Below are positions 1-6,634 of a DNA stretch of 64,000 bases, piece by piece (position 1 is the stretch's first letter; the number at the start of each line of letters is the position of its first letter). The stretch is from an uncultured Clostridia bacterium (GTDB taxonomy: Bacteria > Bacillota > Clostridia > Oscillospirales > Oscillospiraceae): positions 1-64,000 of the forward strand of contig CAMBAJ010000003.1 in the NCBI GenBank assembly GCA_945864305.1. Direction: 5' to 3'. The notes beneath the pieces are model-generated. The model saw nothing but the letters and a program-made list of their open reading frames with translations. It made no database searches and was not told the DNA's origin. The position numbers and the translations under genes were made by a program.

Positions 1-965
1 CGGTGGCCCTCCAGCAGCCAGGCCTTGACGATCTTCTTCTGGAACTTGTAGGTGATCTCCTCCAGGTACTGGTCCATATCGGGATGGGTGTCCAGATACT
101 TCTCGTGCCACTTTTCGATCATGGCGTTCCAGCGGGACTCCCGGACGTTCTTGTCATCGGTGTCCATGGCGGCCTTGGCCTCGTCCATGAAGTTGGCGAC
201 GATATCGTCGAACAGTTCCTGGTCGAAGGCGGCGTGGGGATAGTCAAACTTGGGCTTGCCGATCTCGGCGACCATCTGGTTGATGAGGGCGATCTGCTTC
301 TGGTTCTCCTCATGGGCCTGCCGGATGGCCTCGAACATGACGTCGTTGGGCACCTCGTTGGCGCCGGCCTCGATCATGACGACCTTCTTGCCGGTGGAGA
401 CCACGGTGACGTCCAGGTCGGAGACCTTCCGCTGCTCGCTGGTGGGGTTGAACACCAGCTTGCCGTCAACCAATCCCACCTTCAGGGCGCCGACAGGGCC
501 GTTCCAGGGAATGTCGGAGATCGCCAGGGCGGCGGAGGTGCCGATGAGGGCGGCGATCTCGGGAGAGCAGTCGTGGTCCACGCTCATGACGGTGGCCATG
601 ATGGACACGTCATTGCGGAAGTCGTAGGGGAACAGGGGACGAATGGGGCGGTCGATGACGCGGGCGGTCAGGATGCCCTTCTCGCCGGGGCGGCCCTCAC
701 GGCGGTTGAAGCTGCCGGGGATGCGGCCCACGGAGTACATCTTCTCCTCAAAGTCCACGCTCAGGGGGAAGAAGTCGATGCCGTCACGGGGACGGGGAGC
801 GGCGGTGACGCAGCACAGCACGCGGGTGTCGCCGTAGCCCACCATGACGGCGGCGTTGGCCAGCTCGGCCAGCTTGCCGACCTCCAGGGTCAGGGGACGG
901 CCCGCCAGCTCCATCTCATACTTGTGATAGTTGGGGAACTGTCTGTGAGTGATGATGGTTGACAT
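1..965 (-). CDS. pnp: polyribonucleotide nucleotidyltransferase (PNPase), N-terminal part, cut by window edge
   Basis: About 321 N-terminal residues of PNPase, the phosphorolytic 3'-5' exoribonuclease of RNA turnover (full length is usually near 700). The minus-strand translation begins MSTIITHRQFPNYHKYEMEL and carries the first RNase PH-type core, with GRPLTLEVGKLAELANAAV, then GRIPGSFNRREGRPGEKG and TARVIDRPIRPLFP. The all-alpha linker region follows. The second RNase PH core, KH and S1 domains would lie beyond the left edge. The ORF track misses the gene because it has no stop in the window and lists only the plus-strand shadow. The start has AAAGGAGCAAAATC just upstream. It lies downstream of rpsO in the same orientation, the conserved rpsO-pnp order. 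Confidence 0.95.
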   Translation of the reverse strand, partial: MSTIITHRQFPNYHKYEMELAGRPLTLEVGKLAELANAAVMVGYGDTRVLCCVTAAPRPRDGIDFFPLSVDFEEKMYSVGRIPGSFNRREGRPGEKGILTARVIDRPIRPLFPYDFRNDVSIMATVMSVDHDCSPEIAALIGTSAALAISDIPWNGPVGALKVGLVDGKLVFNPTSEQRKVSDLDVTVVSTGKKVVMIEAGANEVPNDVMFEAIRQAHEENQKQIALINQMVAEIGKPKFDYPHAAFDQELFDDIVANFMDEAKAAMDTDDKNVRESRWNAMIEKWHEKYLDTHPDMDQYLEEITYKFQKKIVKAWLLEGH

Positions 966-1012
966 GATTTTGCTCCTTTGCATTCAGATTTTTTCCACAT
1001 GGAGCCAAACCA

Positions 1013-1155
1013 TTTAGCACTTGAAAACGCGTCCTCACAAGCTCCATATGGCTCGCTTCCGGCTGAAGCCGCTTGGACAGCCGCTAAGGGGCTCTCGCAG
1101 GGTTTGCGCGGGGGCCCTGGTTTCGCTTTAAGAAGGCGCATTTTCAACTGCTAAA
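1013..1155. repeat. inverted-repeat-bounded spacer between rpsO and pnp
   Basis: A 143-bp segment is bounded by imperfect inverted repeats, TTTAGCAcTTGAAAAcGCG on the left and the reverse complement of TTTAGCAgTTGAAAAtGCG on the right. The inside is G+C-rich and contains smaller hairpins such as GGCTTC-AGCC-GGAAGC on the minus strand. No ORF is convincing. It could be a MITE-like repeat or a long mRNA processing or stability hairpin between two cotranscribed genes; RNase III cleavage upstream of pnp is known in E. coli. Confidence 0.4.
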
Positions 1156-1194
1156 GGCTTTGACTGGCTCACATGCGCGCGGGGATGATAGTGT

Positions 1195-1228
1195 GAAAGA
1201 AGGGTGGTGCGGGTATCCACACCACCCT
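1195..1228 (-). terminator. hairpin after rpsO, probable partial terminator
   Basis: On the minus strand AGGGTGGTG and CACCACCCT form a nine-base-pair stem, followed by TCTTTC. The U tract is poor, so some read-through into pnp is likely. Confidence 0.5.
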
Positions 1229-1238
1229 CATTCGACAA

Positions 1239-1505
1239 TTACTTACGGATACCCAGCTTGGCGATCAGAGCACGATAGCGCTCGATGTCCTTCTTCTGCA
1301 GGTAGTCCAGCAGGCTGCGGCGCTTACCGACCATCTTCAGCAGGCCCCGGTTGGAGTGCTTGTCCTGGGGGTTGTTCTGCATGTGAACGGTCAGCTGGTT
1401 GATCCGCTCGGTCAGAATGGCGATCTGGACCTCGGGAGAGCCGGTGTCGTTCTCGTGGGTACGGTTGGCGTCGATAATAGCGGTTTTCTGTTCTTTGCGC
1501 AGCAT
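1239..1505 (-). CDS. rpsO: 30S ribosomal protein S15
   Basis: An 88-residue S15, a primary 16S rRNA-binding protein of the small-subunit platform. The translation shows the family hallmarks: [20 protein letters not shown], then [22 protein letters not shown] and a C-terminal [14 protein letters not shown]. The track starts four codons upstream (MEITM), but the second ATG at 1505 has AAAGGTGG about seven bases ahead and gives the normal family length, so I take it. It is transcribed from its own promoter, with pnp following after a 273-bp spacer. The roughly 100-nt leader could hold an S15 autoregulatory structure, but I cannot fold one confidently by eye. Confidence 0.96.
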   Translation of the reverse strand: MLRKEQKTAIIDANRTHENDTGSPEVQIAILTERINQLTVHMQNNPQDKHSNRGLLKMVGKRRSLLDYLQKKDIERYRALIAKLGIRK

Positions 1506-1612
1506 GGTAATTTCCACCTTTCAAATGATTCCCCTCGGGACTGCGCATCGGGACGGTGAAGTTCCGCGAAACGAAGTCCTGGGGCTGTTTCCACACATTC
1601 GCGTGCCTTAAA

Positions 1613-1641
1613 ACTATAGCACAGCCTTTTTTAATTGTAAA
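1613..1641 (-). promoter_or_regulatory. rpsO promoter
   Basis: Minus strand TTTACA and TATAGT separated by 17 bp, about 100 nt upstream of the rpsO start. Confidence 0.6.
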
Positions 1642-1698
1642 GAGAAAAATCCTGGTTTTTCCTCTGAAAATACAGAATTGTGGTCTGCAAACGGGGAC

Positions 1699-1754
1699 TT
1701 GACAGGGGCGTCATGGCATGATATTCTAACTGTACTAGAACGGTTAATACAGTT
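1699..1754 (+). promoter_or_regulatory. promoter and palindromic operator of the first GntR/ABC operon
   Basis: TTGACA (1699-1704), a 17-bp spacer and TATTCT (1722-1727) are followed by an inverted repeat, AACTGTAcTA...TAaTACAGTT (1728-1754), covering the predicted start of transcription. The core TGTAcTA-N7-TAATACA closely resembles the palindrome ahead of the second GntR gene at 61715-61734, which supports a YtrA-type autorepressor site. Confidence 0.65.
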
Positions 1755-1772
1755 GACACAGGAGGTGAAGCG

Positions 1773-2135
1773 ATGATCAGCCTGAATTATCGGGACTCCC
1801 GTCCCATCTACGAGCAGATCAAGGACGGCCTGCGGAAGCTGATCGTCACCGGAGCCATGGCGCCGGATGAAAAACTGCCCTCGGTGCGGGCGCTGGCGAC
1901 CCAGCTCTCCATCAACCCCAACACCATCCAGCGGGCCTACAACGAGCTGGAGGGGGAGGGGTACATCTACTCCGTCCCCGGCAAGGGCAGCTTCGCGTCC
2001 GGAAACATGGACGCCGACGCCGCCAGGCGGAAGGAGCTTCTGACCAGAGTGCGGGAGCTGGTGACGGAGCTGCGCTATCTGGGCGTCACGGACGAGGAGC
2101 TGCTGGCAATCCTGAAAGAGGAGGATAAGACATGA
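1773..2135 (+). CDS. GntR-family (YtrA subfamily) transcriptional regulator
   Basis: A 120-residue regulator with an N-terminal winged helix-turn-helix (residues about 8-75; PIYEQIKDGLRKLIVTGAM and LPSVRALATQLSINPNTIQRAY) and only a short helical tail instead of a large ligand domain. That is the YtrA layout. The start follows ACAGGAGGTG by nine bases. The gene overlaps the ABC ATPase by four bases (ATGA), so the regulator and transporter are made together and the palindrome ahead suggests autorepression. YtrA regulators commonly control ABC exporters that answer cell-wall-active compounds; the inducer here is unknown. Confidence 0.9.
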   Translation: MISLNYRDSRPIYEQIKDGLRKLIVTGAMAPDEKLPSVRALATQLSINPNTIQRAYNELEGEGYIYSVPGKGSFASGNMDADAARRKELLTRVRELVTELRYLGVTDEELLAILKEEDKT

Positions 2136-3028
2136 TCGAAGTGAGAGACGCCGTCAAGAAGTTCGACGGCTTCGCCGCTCTGGACGGGACCACGCTGACG
2201 GTCCCGGCGGGCAGCGTATACGGCCTGGTGGGCCCCAACGGCGCGGGCAAGTCCACCCTGATCCGCCACCTGACGGGCATCTACCGGCAGGATTCCGGCG
2301 AGGTGACCATCGGCGGGGAGCAGGTCTGGGAGAACGCGGCCCTGAAGGCCCGCATCGCCGCCATTCCCGACGACTGGTATTTTTTCATGCAGTCCACTGT
2401 ACGGGATATGATGCGCTTTTACAAAGGATTTTATCCCTCCTTTTCCATGGAGCGGTATGAAAAACTGAAGGAAGTTTTCAACATCGACGAGAAGCGGGCC
2501 ATCCGCCGCCTGTCCAAGGGCATGCAGAAGCAGGTGGCCTTCTGGCTGGCCCTTTCCTGCATGCCGGACTATCTCGTTCTCGACGAGCCGGTGGACGGCC
2601 TGGACCCGGTGATGCGGCGGCAGGTGTGGTCGTTGGTCATGGGCGATGTGGCCCAGCGGGGCACCACGGTGCTGGTCAGCTCCCACAACCTGCGGGAGCT
2701 GGAGGACGTCTGCGACCACGTGGGCATCATGGACCACGGCAGGGTGCTGCTGGAGCGGTCTCTGGCCCAGCTCCAGGACAACATGGTGAAGCTCCAGGTA
2801 GTGTTCCGGGACGGCGTGAACGAGGTGCCCCCCGAGCTGCCGGTGCTCCACGCGTCCCGGGTGGGGCGCATCCATACCTTAATTATGCGCATGAACGCCG
2901 AGGAGGCCACCGACAGGCTGGCCGCCTATGACCCTCTGCTGGTGGACGCGGTGCCCCTGACGCTGGAGGAGATCTTTATCTATGAATTGGGAGGTGCGGA
3001 CTATGCAGTCAAAGACATCGTTCTTTAA
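2132..3028 (+). CDS. ABC transporter ATP-binding protein
   Basis: A 298-residue cytoplasmic ATPase subunit of the exporter encoded by this operon. Walker A is GPNGAGKST at residues 34-42, the ABC signature is the variant RLSKGMQKQ near 128, and Walker B is YLVLDEPVDGLDP near 150, followed by a switch histidine in SSHNLRELEDVCDH. The last 60 residues form a C-terminal extension typical of bacitracin-type and YtrB-type ATPases. It overlaps the regulator upstream and the permease downstream by 26 bases, indicating translational coupling. The substrate cannot be read from sequence. Confidence 0.93.
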   Translation: MIEVRDAVKKFDGFAALDGTTLTVPAGSVYGLVGPNGAGKSTLIRHLTGIYRQDSGEVTIGGEQVWENAALKARIAAIPDDWYFFMQSTVRDMMRFYKGFYPSFSMERYEKLKEVFNIDEKRAIRRLSKGMQKQVAFWLALSCMPDYLVLDEPVDGLDPVMRRQVWSLVMGDVAQRGTTVLVSSHNLRELEDVCDHVGIMDHGRVLLERSLAQLQDNMVKLQVVFRDGVNEVPPELPVLHASRVGRIHTLIMRMNAEEATDRLAAYDPLLVDAVPLTLEEIFIYELGGADYAVKDIVL

Positions 3029-5018
3029 TCGGACCCTGTTCCGCAAGAACCTGACCCGGTTCTGGCCGCTGTGGGGCGGCGCGTCCTTCCTGGGCTGCCT
3101 GTTCCCCCTGGCGCTGCTGCTGCAGCTGATGCGGGGCTGGATGAACCTGATCAACCCGCTGGCGGTGACCGAGGCCTATTACTCCGTGCTGTGCTACGCG
3201 GTCCCGATCCTCTCTCTGCTGTACGCCATCCTCTGCGCCATGCTGGTGTGGAGCTACCTCTATAACAGCCGCAGCGTGGGGCTGATGCACACCCTGCCCA
3301 TCACCCGGAAGGGCGTGTTCATCACCAACTTCCTCTCCGGTATGGCGATGGTGCTGATTCCCTACGCCATTGTGGGGACGCTGTGCATCCTGATCTCCCT
3401 GGCCTACGGCGTCTTTGAGCCGGTGGGATTGCTGGTGACCATCCTGGGCGTGCTGGGGGAGAGCTTCTTCTACTTCGCCTCCGCCACCTTTGTGGCCTTC
3501 ATGGTGGGCAATACCTTCGCACTGCCCGCCGTGTACTTCCTGCTGCACTTCCTGGCCCCGCTGCTGGACTGGCTGATCAGCACCTTTGCCGGGAACTTCC
3601 TCTTCGGCCTGAACAGCTACTACTCCGGCGTGGTAGATTTCCTGTCCCCCACTGTCTACCTGATGGAGCGGGTCAACGTGAACTGCACCTATGAAAATAT
3701 TATCACCCAGACGAGCATCACCGGGGCATATTCTGAAACGAACCGGCTCACCGCTGTCGCCCTGCAAAACGCCTGGCTCATCGGCGTCTACGTCCTGGTG
3801 GGCGCGGCGCTCCTGGCCCTGGCCTGGGTCCTGTACGCCCGCCGCCGCAGCGAATCCGCCGGCGATGTGGTGGCCGTGGGCTGGATGAAGCCCGTGTTCC
3901 GCTTCGGCATCGCGGCTCTGGTGGCCCTGCTGGGGGGCCAGGCCCTGTACGCCCTGTTCTGGAGCAGCTTTCAGGACGGCGCTTACTACGACGCTCTGCC
4001 CATGGTGGTCTGTATGCTGGTGGCGGGCACCATCGGCTACTACACCGCCTCCATGCTCCTCGCCAAATCCCTCCGGGTGTTCCGGGGCAGCTGGAAGGGC
4101 CTTGTACTGGTGGCCGCGGGCTGTATCGCCCTGTGCTGCGTCCTGCGGTTTGACCTGCTGGGCATCTCCCGGCGGGTGCCGGAGATCGACCGGGTGGAGA
4201 AGGTGGAGTTCTACGCCGCCGACAATACGTATAGACTGTATCCCGGTGAGGACGACGCCCTGCTGGAGGAGGTGCGTACCCTCCACCAGGCCATCGTGGA
4301 GGACCAGGCGTACATCCGGAACTATGAGGACAACTGGCGGAGCACGGTGGTAAACGATGACATCGGCACCATGGCCTACACATACATCCGCCTGATCTAC
4401 ACCCTGAACAACGGCCTGAAGGTGGAGCGGTATTACGATCTGCCCCTGACCAAATACCGGATGGGGCAGGAGGGCACCTACGACCGCCTGCTGGACGAAC
4501 TGGTAAACAGCGAGGCCATGAAGGCCAAGCGCCTCCACGCCGGAGACAGCCGGTTTACCATCCAGGGCGGCGATCTGTATCTGGAGGCCAGCCTGGAGGC
4601 CAGCGGCGGCTACTTCGACCTGAGCAGCCGGGAGGCCGCTGACCTCCTGACCGCCGTGGCGCAGGACGCCGCCGCCGGCACCTGGGGCGACTTCGACTGG
4701 TTCGACCAAAACCAGAACGGCGCCTATGCCCTGAGCCTGGAGCTGTCCTTCACCTATCCCAATGACTACGGCGGGGACAGCTACGACTGGATCAACATCA
4801 CCGTCCGCCCCGGCATGGACAACACCGTGGCCTGCCTGAAGGAGCTGGGCCTCGTCACGGATAAGGACCTGGTGACCCGGGAGCAGATGGAGAAAATAAA
4901 CGGCTGGAATACCAGTGAAACCGAGACGTATGAGGAGAAAATGACCCAGGAGGCCTCCCTCGGCGTCATCGGCGGCGCCGACGGCCCCACAGCCATCGCT
5001 GTGACCGAAGTCGGGTGA
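3003..5018 (+). CDS. ABC-2-like transporter permease with large extracytoplasmic C-terminal domain
   Basis: A 671-residue membrane partner of the preceding ATPase. Hydrophobic segments run from about residue 20 to 395, first in LWGGASFLGCLFPLALLL and later in GLVLVAAGCIALCCVL. A soluble domain of about 270 residues follows, rich in Tyr, Asp and Trp and probably outside the membrane. I start at the ATG at 3003 rather than the track start at 2982 because GGGAGGTG sits six bases ahead. The C-terminus carries GVIGGADGPTAIAV, a short motif resembling one in beta subunits of sodium-pumping decarboxylases. Its presence at the end of a permease is odd. Confidence 0.82.
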   Translation: MQSKTSFFNRTLFRKNLTRFWPLWGGASFLGCLFPLALLLQLMRGWMNLINPLAVTEAYYSVLCYAVPILSLLYAILCAMLVWSYLYNSRSVGLMHTLPITRKGVFITNFLSGMAMVLIPYAIVGTLCILISLAYGVFEPVGLLVTILGVLGESFFYFASATFVAFMVGNTFALPAVYFLLHFLAPLLDWLISTFAGNFLFGLNSYYSGVVDFLSPTVYLMERVNVNCTYENIITQTSITGAYSETNRLTAVALQNAWLIGVYVLVGAALLALAWVLYARRRSESAGDVVAVGWMKPVFRFGIAALVALLGGQALYALFWSSFQDGAYYDALPMVVCMLVAGTIGYYTASMLLAKSLRVFRGSWKGLVLVAAGCIALCCVLRFDLLGISRRVPEIDRVEKVEFYAADNTYRLYPGEDDALLEEVRTLHQAIVEDQAYIRNYEDNWRSTVVNDDIGTMAYTYIRLIYTLNNGLKVERYYDLPLTKYRMGQEGTYDRLLDELVNSEAMKAKRLHAGDSRFTIQGGDLYLEASLEASGGYFDLSSREAADLLTAVAQDAAAGTWGDFDWFDQNQNGAYALSLELSFTYPNDYGGDSYDWINITVRPGMDNTVACLKELGLVTDKDLVTREQMEKINGWNTSETETYEEKMTQEASLGVIGGADGPTAIAVTEVG

Positions 5019-5021
5019 GCC

Positions 5022-5693
5022 ATGTCCGCCCGCAGAAGAAGAAGGAGACGCCGGCGGCTGAATCCCCGGTTCGTGGCCCTGTGCCTGGTTCTGGTGCTTG
5101 CTCTGGGAGGCGGCACCGTCTGGCTGCGGCGGGCCAGCCGGGGCCTCCCCGGTGAGGAGATCGAGACGCCCGGCTACGTACAAAAGGACTACCTGACCGT
5201 CAACGAGTGGTCCCGGCCCGGCACGTCTCTGGAGAAGATCAACGGCGTGGTCATCCACTACGTGGGCAACCCCGGCACCACCGCCCAGGCCAACCGGAAC
5301 TACTTTGAGTCCCTGGCCTCCGGGGCGGAGGGGACCTACGCCAGCTCCCACTTCGTGGTGGGCCTGGAGGGCGAGGTCATCCAGTGCGTCCCGCTGACGG
5401 AGGTGGCCTACGCCTCCAACGAGCGCAACGGGGACACCGTGTCCATCGAGGTCTGCCATCCCGACGAGACGGGGGAGTTTTCCCCCGTCACCTACGCCCG
5501 GGTGGTGGAGCTGACGGCCTGGCTGTGCCGGGAGTTCAAACTGGACCCAGCCCGGGATGTCATCCGCCATTACGACGTGACGGGAAAGGTCTGCCCAAGG
5601 TACTATGTGGACAACCCGGCGGCCTGGGATGACTTCCGGACGGATGTGGCGGCCGAAATGGAGGCCCAGAGAGCCGCGGAGAAGAGCCGCTGA
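5022..5693 (+). CDS. N-acetylmuramoyl-L-alanine amidase (amidase_2/PGRP fold), membrane-anchored
   Basis: A 223-residue cell-wall hydrolase that cuts the bond between muramic acid and L-alanine of peptidoglycan. A short Arg-rich start (MSARRRRRRRRR) precedes one hydrophobic anchor (residues about 18-34), placing the catalytic domain outside the membrane. Zinc ligands expected for the T7-lysozyme/PGRP fold are visible: His in GVVIHYVGNPG, His in VIRHYDVTGKVCPRYY and the Cys in the same segment. It starts three bases after the permease stop, so it is probably cotranscribed with the GntR/ABC operon, consistent with an envelope-stress role. Confidence 0.9.
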   Translation: MSARRRRRRRRRLNPRFVALCLVLVLALGGGTVWLRRASRGLPGEEIETPGYVQKDYLTVNEWSRPGTSLEKINGVVIHYVGNPGTTAQANRNYFESLASGAEGTYASSHFVVGLEGEVIQCVPLTEVAYASNERNGDTVSIEVCHPDETGEFSPVTYARVVELTAWLCREFKLDPARDVIRHYDVTGKVCPRYYVDNPAAWDDFRTDVAAEMEAQRAAEKSR

Positions 5694-5721
5694 GGAAAAA
5701 TTCAAAAATTTTTCAAACACG

Positions 5722-5748
5722 TGAAACAAAACGCCCCGGAGAATCGTC
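5722..5748 (+). promoter_or_regulatory. candidate ECF-sigma promoter
   Basis: TGAAAC (5722-5727), a 17-bp spacer and CGTC (5745-5748) match the Bacillus SigW/SigX-type consensus (TGAAAC ... CGT). It precedes the 56-residue peptide gene by about 40 bases. No good SigA-type hexamers were seen in this spacer. Confidence 0.5.
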
Positions 5749-5785
5749 TTATAGTCAGAAGCTGTGTAAAAGGAGACTTCCTCTG

Positions 5786-5956
5786 ATGGAGAAGAAGACA
5801 TCAACGGAAAATCTGTGGCGCGTCTGGGTGGACACCCGGCGGCGCATTGTATCCTTCCATGAAGAGGAAGGCTGTCAGCTGCTGGAATTCCGCAGCCGGG
5901 AGATGTTTTTGAGCTGCGTGGACCAGTACACCGGCATGCAGTACCGGTATCAGTGA
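5786..5956 (+). CDS. small protein of 56 residues, unknown function
   Basis: Too short for the ORF track. AAAAGGAG lies about ten bases before the ATG. The product begins MEKKTSTENLWRVWVDTRRR and ends QYTGMQYRYQ. It is rich in charged and aromatic residues, with no signal peptide or membrane segment. A strong terminator follows immediately, and the candidate ECF promoter precedes it, so it looks like a self-contained transcription unit. I do not recognise a family. The coding case rests on the ribosome-binding site, the flanking promoter and terminator, and the balanced amino-acid composition. Confidence 0.65.
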   Translation: MEKKTSTENLWRVWVDTRRRIVSFHEEEGCQLLEFRSREMFLSCVDQYTGMQYRYQ

Positions 5957-5964
5957 AGGGCAGA

Positions 5965-5991
5965 GGGCCAGCCGGATGGCTGGCCCTTTTT
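5965..5991 (+). terminator. rho-independent terminator after the 56-residue gene
   Basis: GGGCCAGCC-GGAT-GGCTGGCCC followed by TTTTT. Confidence 0.9.
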
Positions 5992-6042
5992 GCACGCTTT
6001 TGACGCTGCGCCCCGAGTGGGGACAAATTCCCAATTTTCCCG

Positions 6043-6070
6043 TTGACAAACCGCGAAAACGTGATATTAT
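6043..6070 (+). promoter_or_regulatory. promoter of the T-box/ileS transcript
   Basis: TTGACA (6043-6048) and TATTAT (6065-6070) separated by 16 bp, just ahead of the T-box leader. Confidence 0.65.
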
Positions 6071-6077
6071 AAATCAG

Positions 6078-6360
6078 TAATTGAACATTTTGGCGTAGAT
6101 AAGGACGAGTAACCCTCCGGTCCCCGCGAAGAGAGCCGCCGTTTGGTGCAAGGCGGACGGGTGTGGAGCGTGAAAATCACCTTGGAGCTTCCCTCCGAAA
6201 GACGACGCGAGTAAGAGAGGACGCATGATGCCCGTTACAGCATCGGCCCGTGACAGCGGGTGATGAGCGGTCGTGTCCGCAAGGCCACGGCAACCGAGAG
6301 TGGTACCGCAGAGTGTTTTTCCAAACGCTTTGTCTCTTGATGGAGACAAGGCGTTTTTAT
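6078..6360 (+). ncRNA. T-box leader, probably tRNA-Ile responsive
   Basis: The leader contains the conserved T-box sequence in GAGTGGTACCGCAGAG (about 6298-6313). A terminator stem follows, CGCTTTGTCTC-TTGAT-GGAGACAAGGCG, with TTTTTAT. Upstream is a long structured Stem I with an AGTA box (GGACGAGTAAC) and GGTG. The segment GTGAAAATCACC offers ATC as a likely isoleucine specifier codon, which agrees with ileS downstream. Uncharged tRNA-Ile should stabilise the antiterminator and allow read-through into the zinc-ribbon gene and ileS. The specifier assignment is inferred, not folded. Confidence 0.9.
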
Positions 6361-6380
6361 TTTTGCGAGGAGGTATGCTT

Positions 6381-6593
6381 ATGGAGTGCCCTGGCTGCGG
6401 TGCGCCTATGGAGCAAGGGTGGCTGATCTGCGGTATGCCGTGCATCTGGACGTCCCACCAGTCCGGAGGCATAGCACTTTTGAGCGGCGGTTTTTTGGAG
6501 GGCGCGGACGATGTCCGCCTGCCAAAGGATGAAACGGGCCGCCCGGTGGCATGGCGCTGCCGAAAATGCCGGAAACTGATTGTGAATTTTTGA
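6381..6593 (+). CDS. small zinc-ribbon protein, DUF6487-like
   Basis: A 70-residue protein lying between the T-box terminator and ileS. Two Cys pairs, CPGCG near the N-terminus and CRKCRK near the C-terminus, frame a region with a conserved-looking W and Gly-rich turns, suggesting one zinc ribbon. The layout recalls the DUF6487 family of short zinc-ribbon proteins. The track ORF begins inside the T-box RNA; I choose the ATG at 6381 because GAGGAGG sits seven bases upstream. It is transcribed only when the T-box reads through, so its expression should follow isoleucyl-tRNA charging. Function unknown. Confidence 0.7.
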   Translation: MECPGCGAPMEQGWLICGMPCIWTSHQSGGIALLSGGFLEGADDVRLPKDETGRPVAWRCRKCRKLIVNF

Positions 6594-6634
6594 AAAGCAT
6601 GACACAGAAAACTGATTTTATAGGAGCGAGAGAT

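Noticed and set aside
3-962. Plus-strand ORF of 319 codons at the left edge
   Set aside because: Shadow of pnp, whose true minus-strand frame is open to the window edge and therefore absent from the track.
3009-6026. Minus-strand ORF of 1005 codons across the permease, amidase and small gene
   Set aside because: Same shadow effect. It spans several clear plus-strand genes, a promoter and a terminator.
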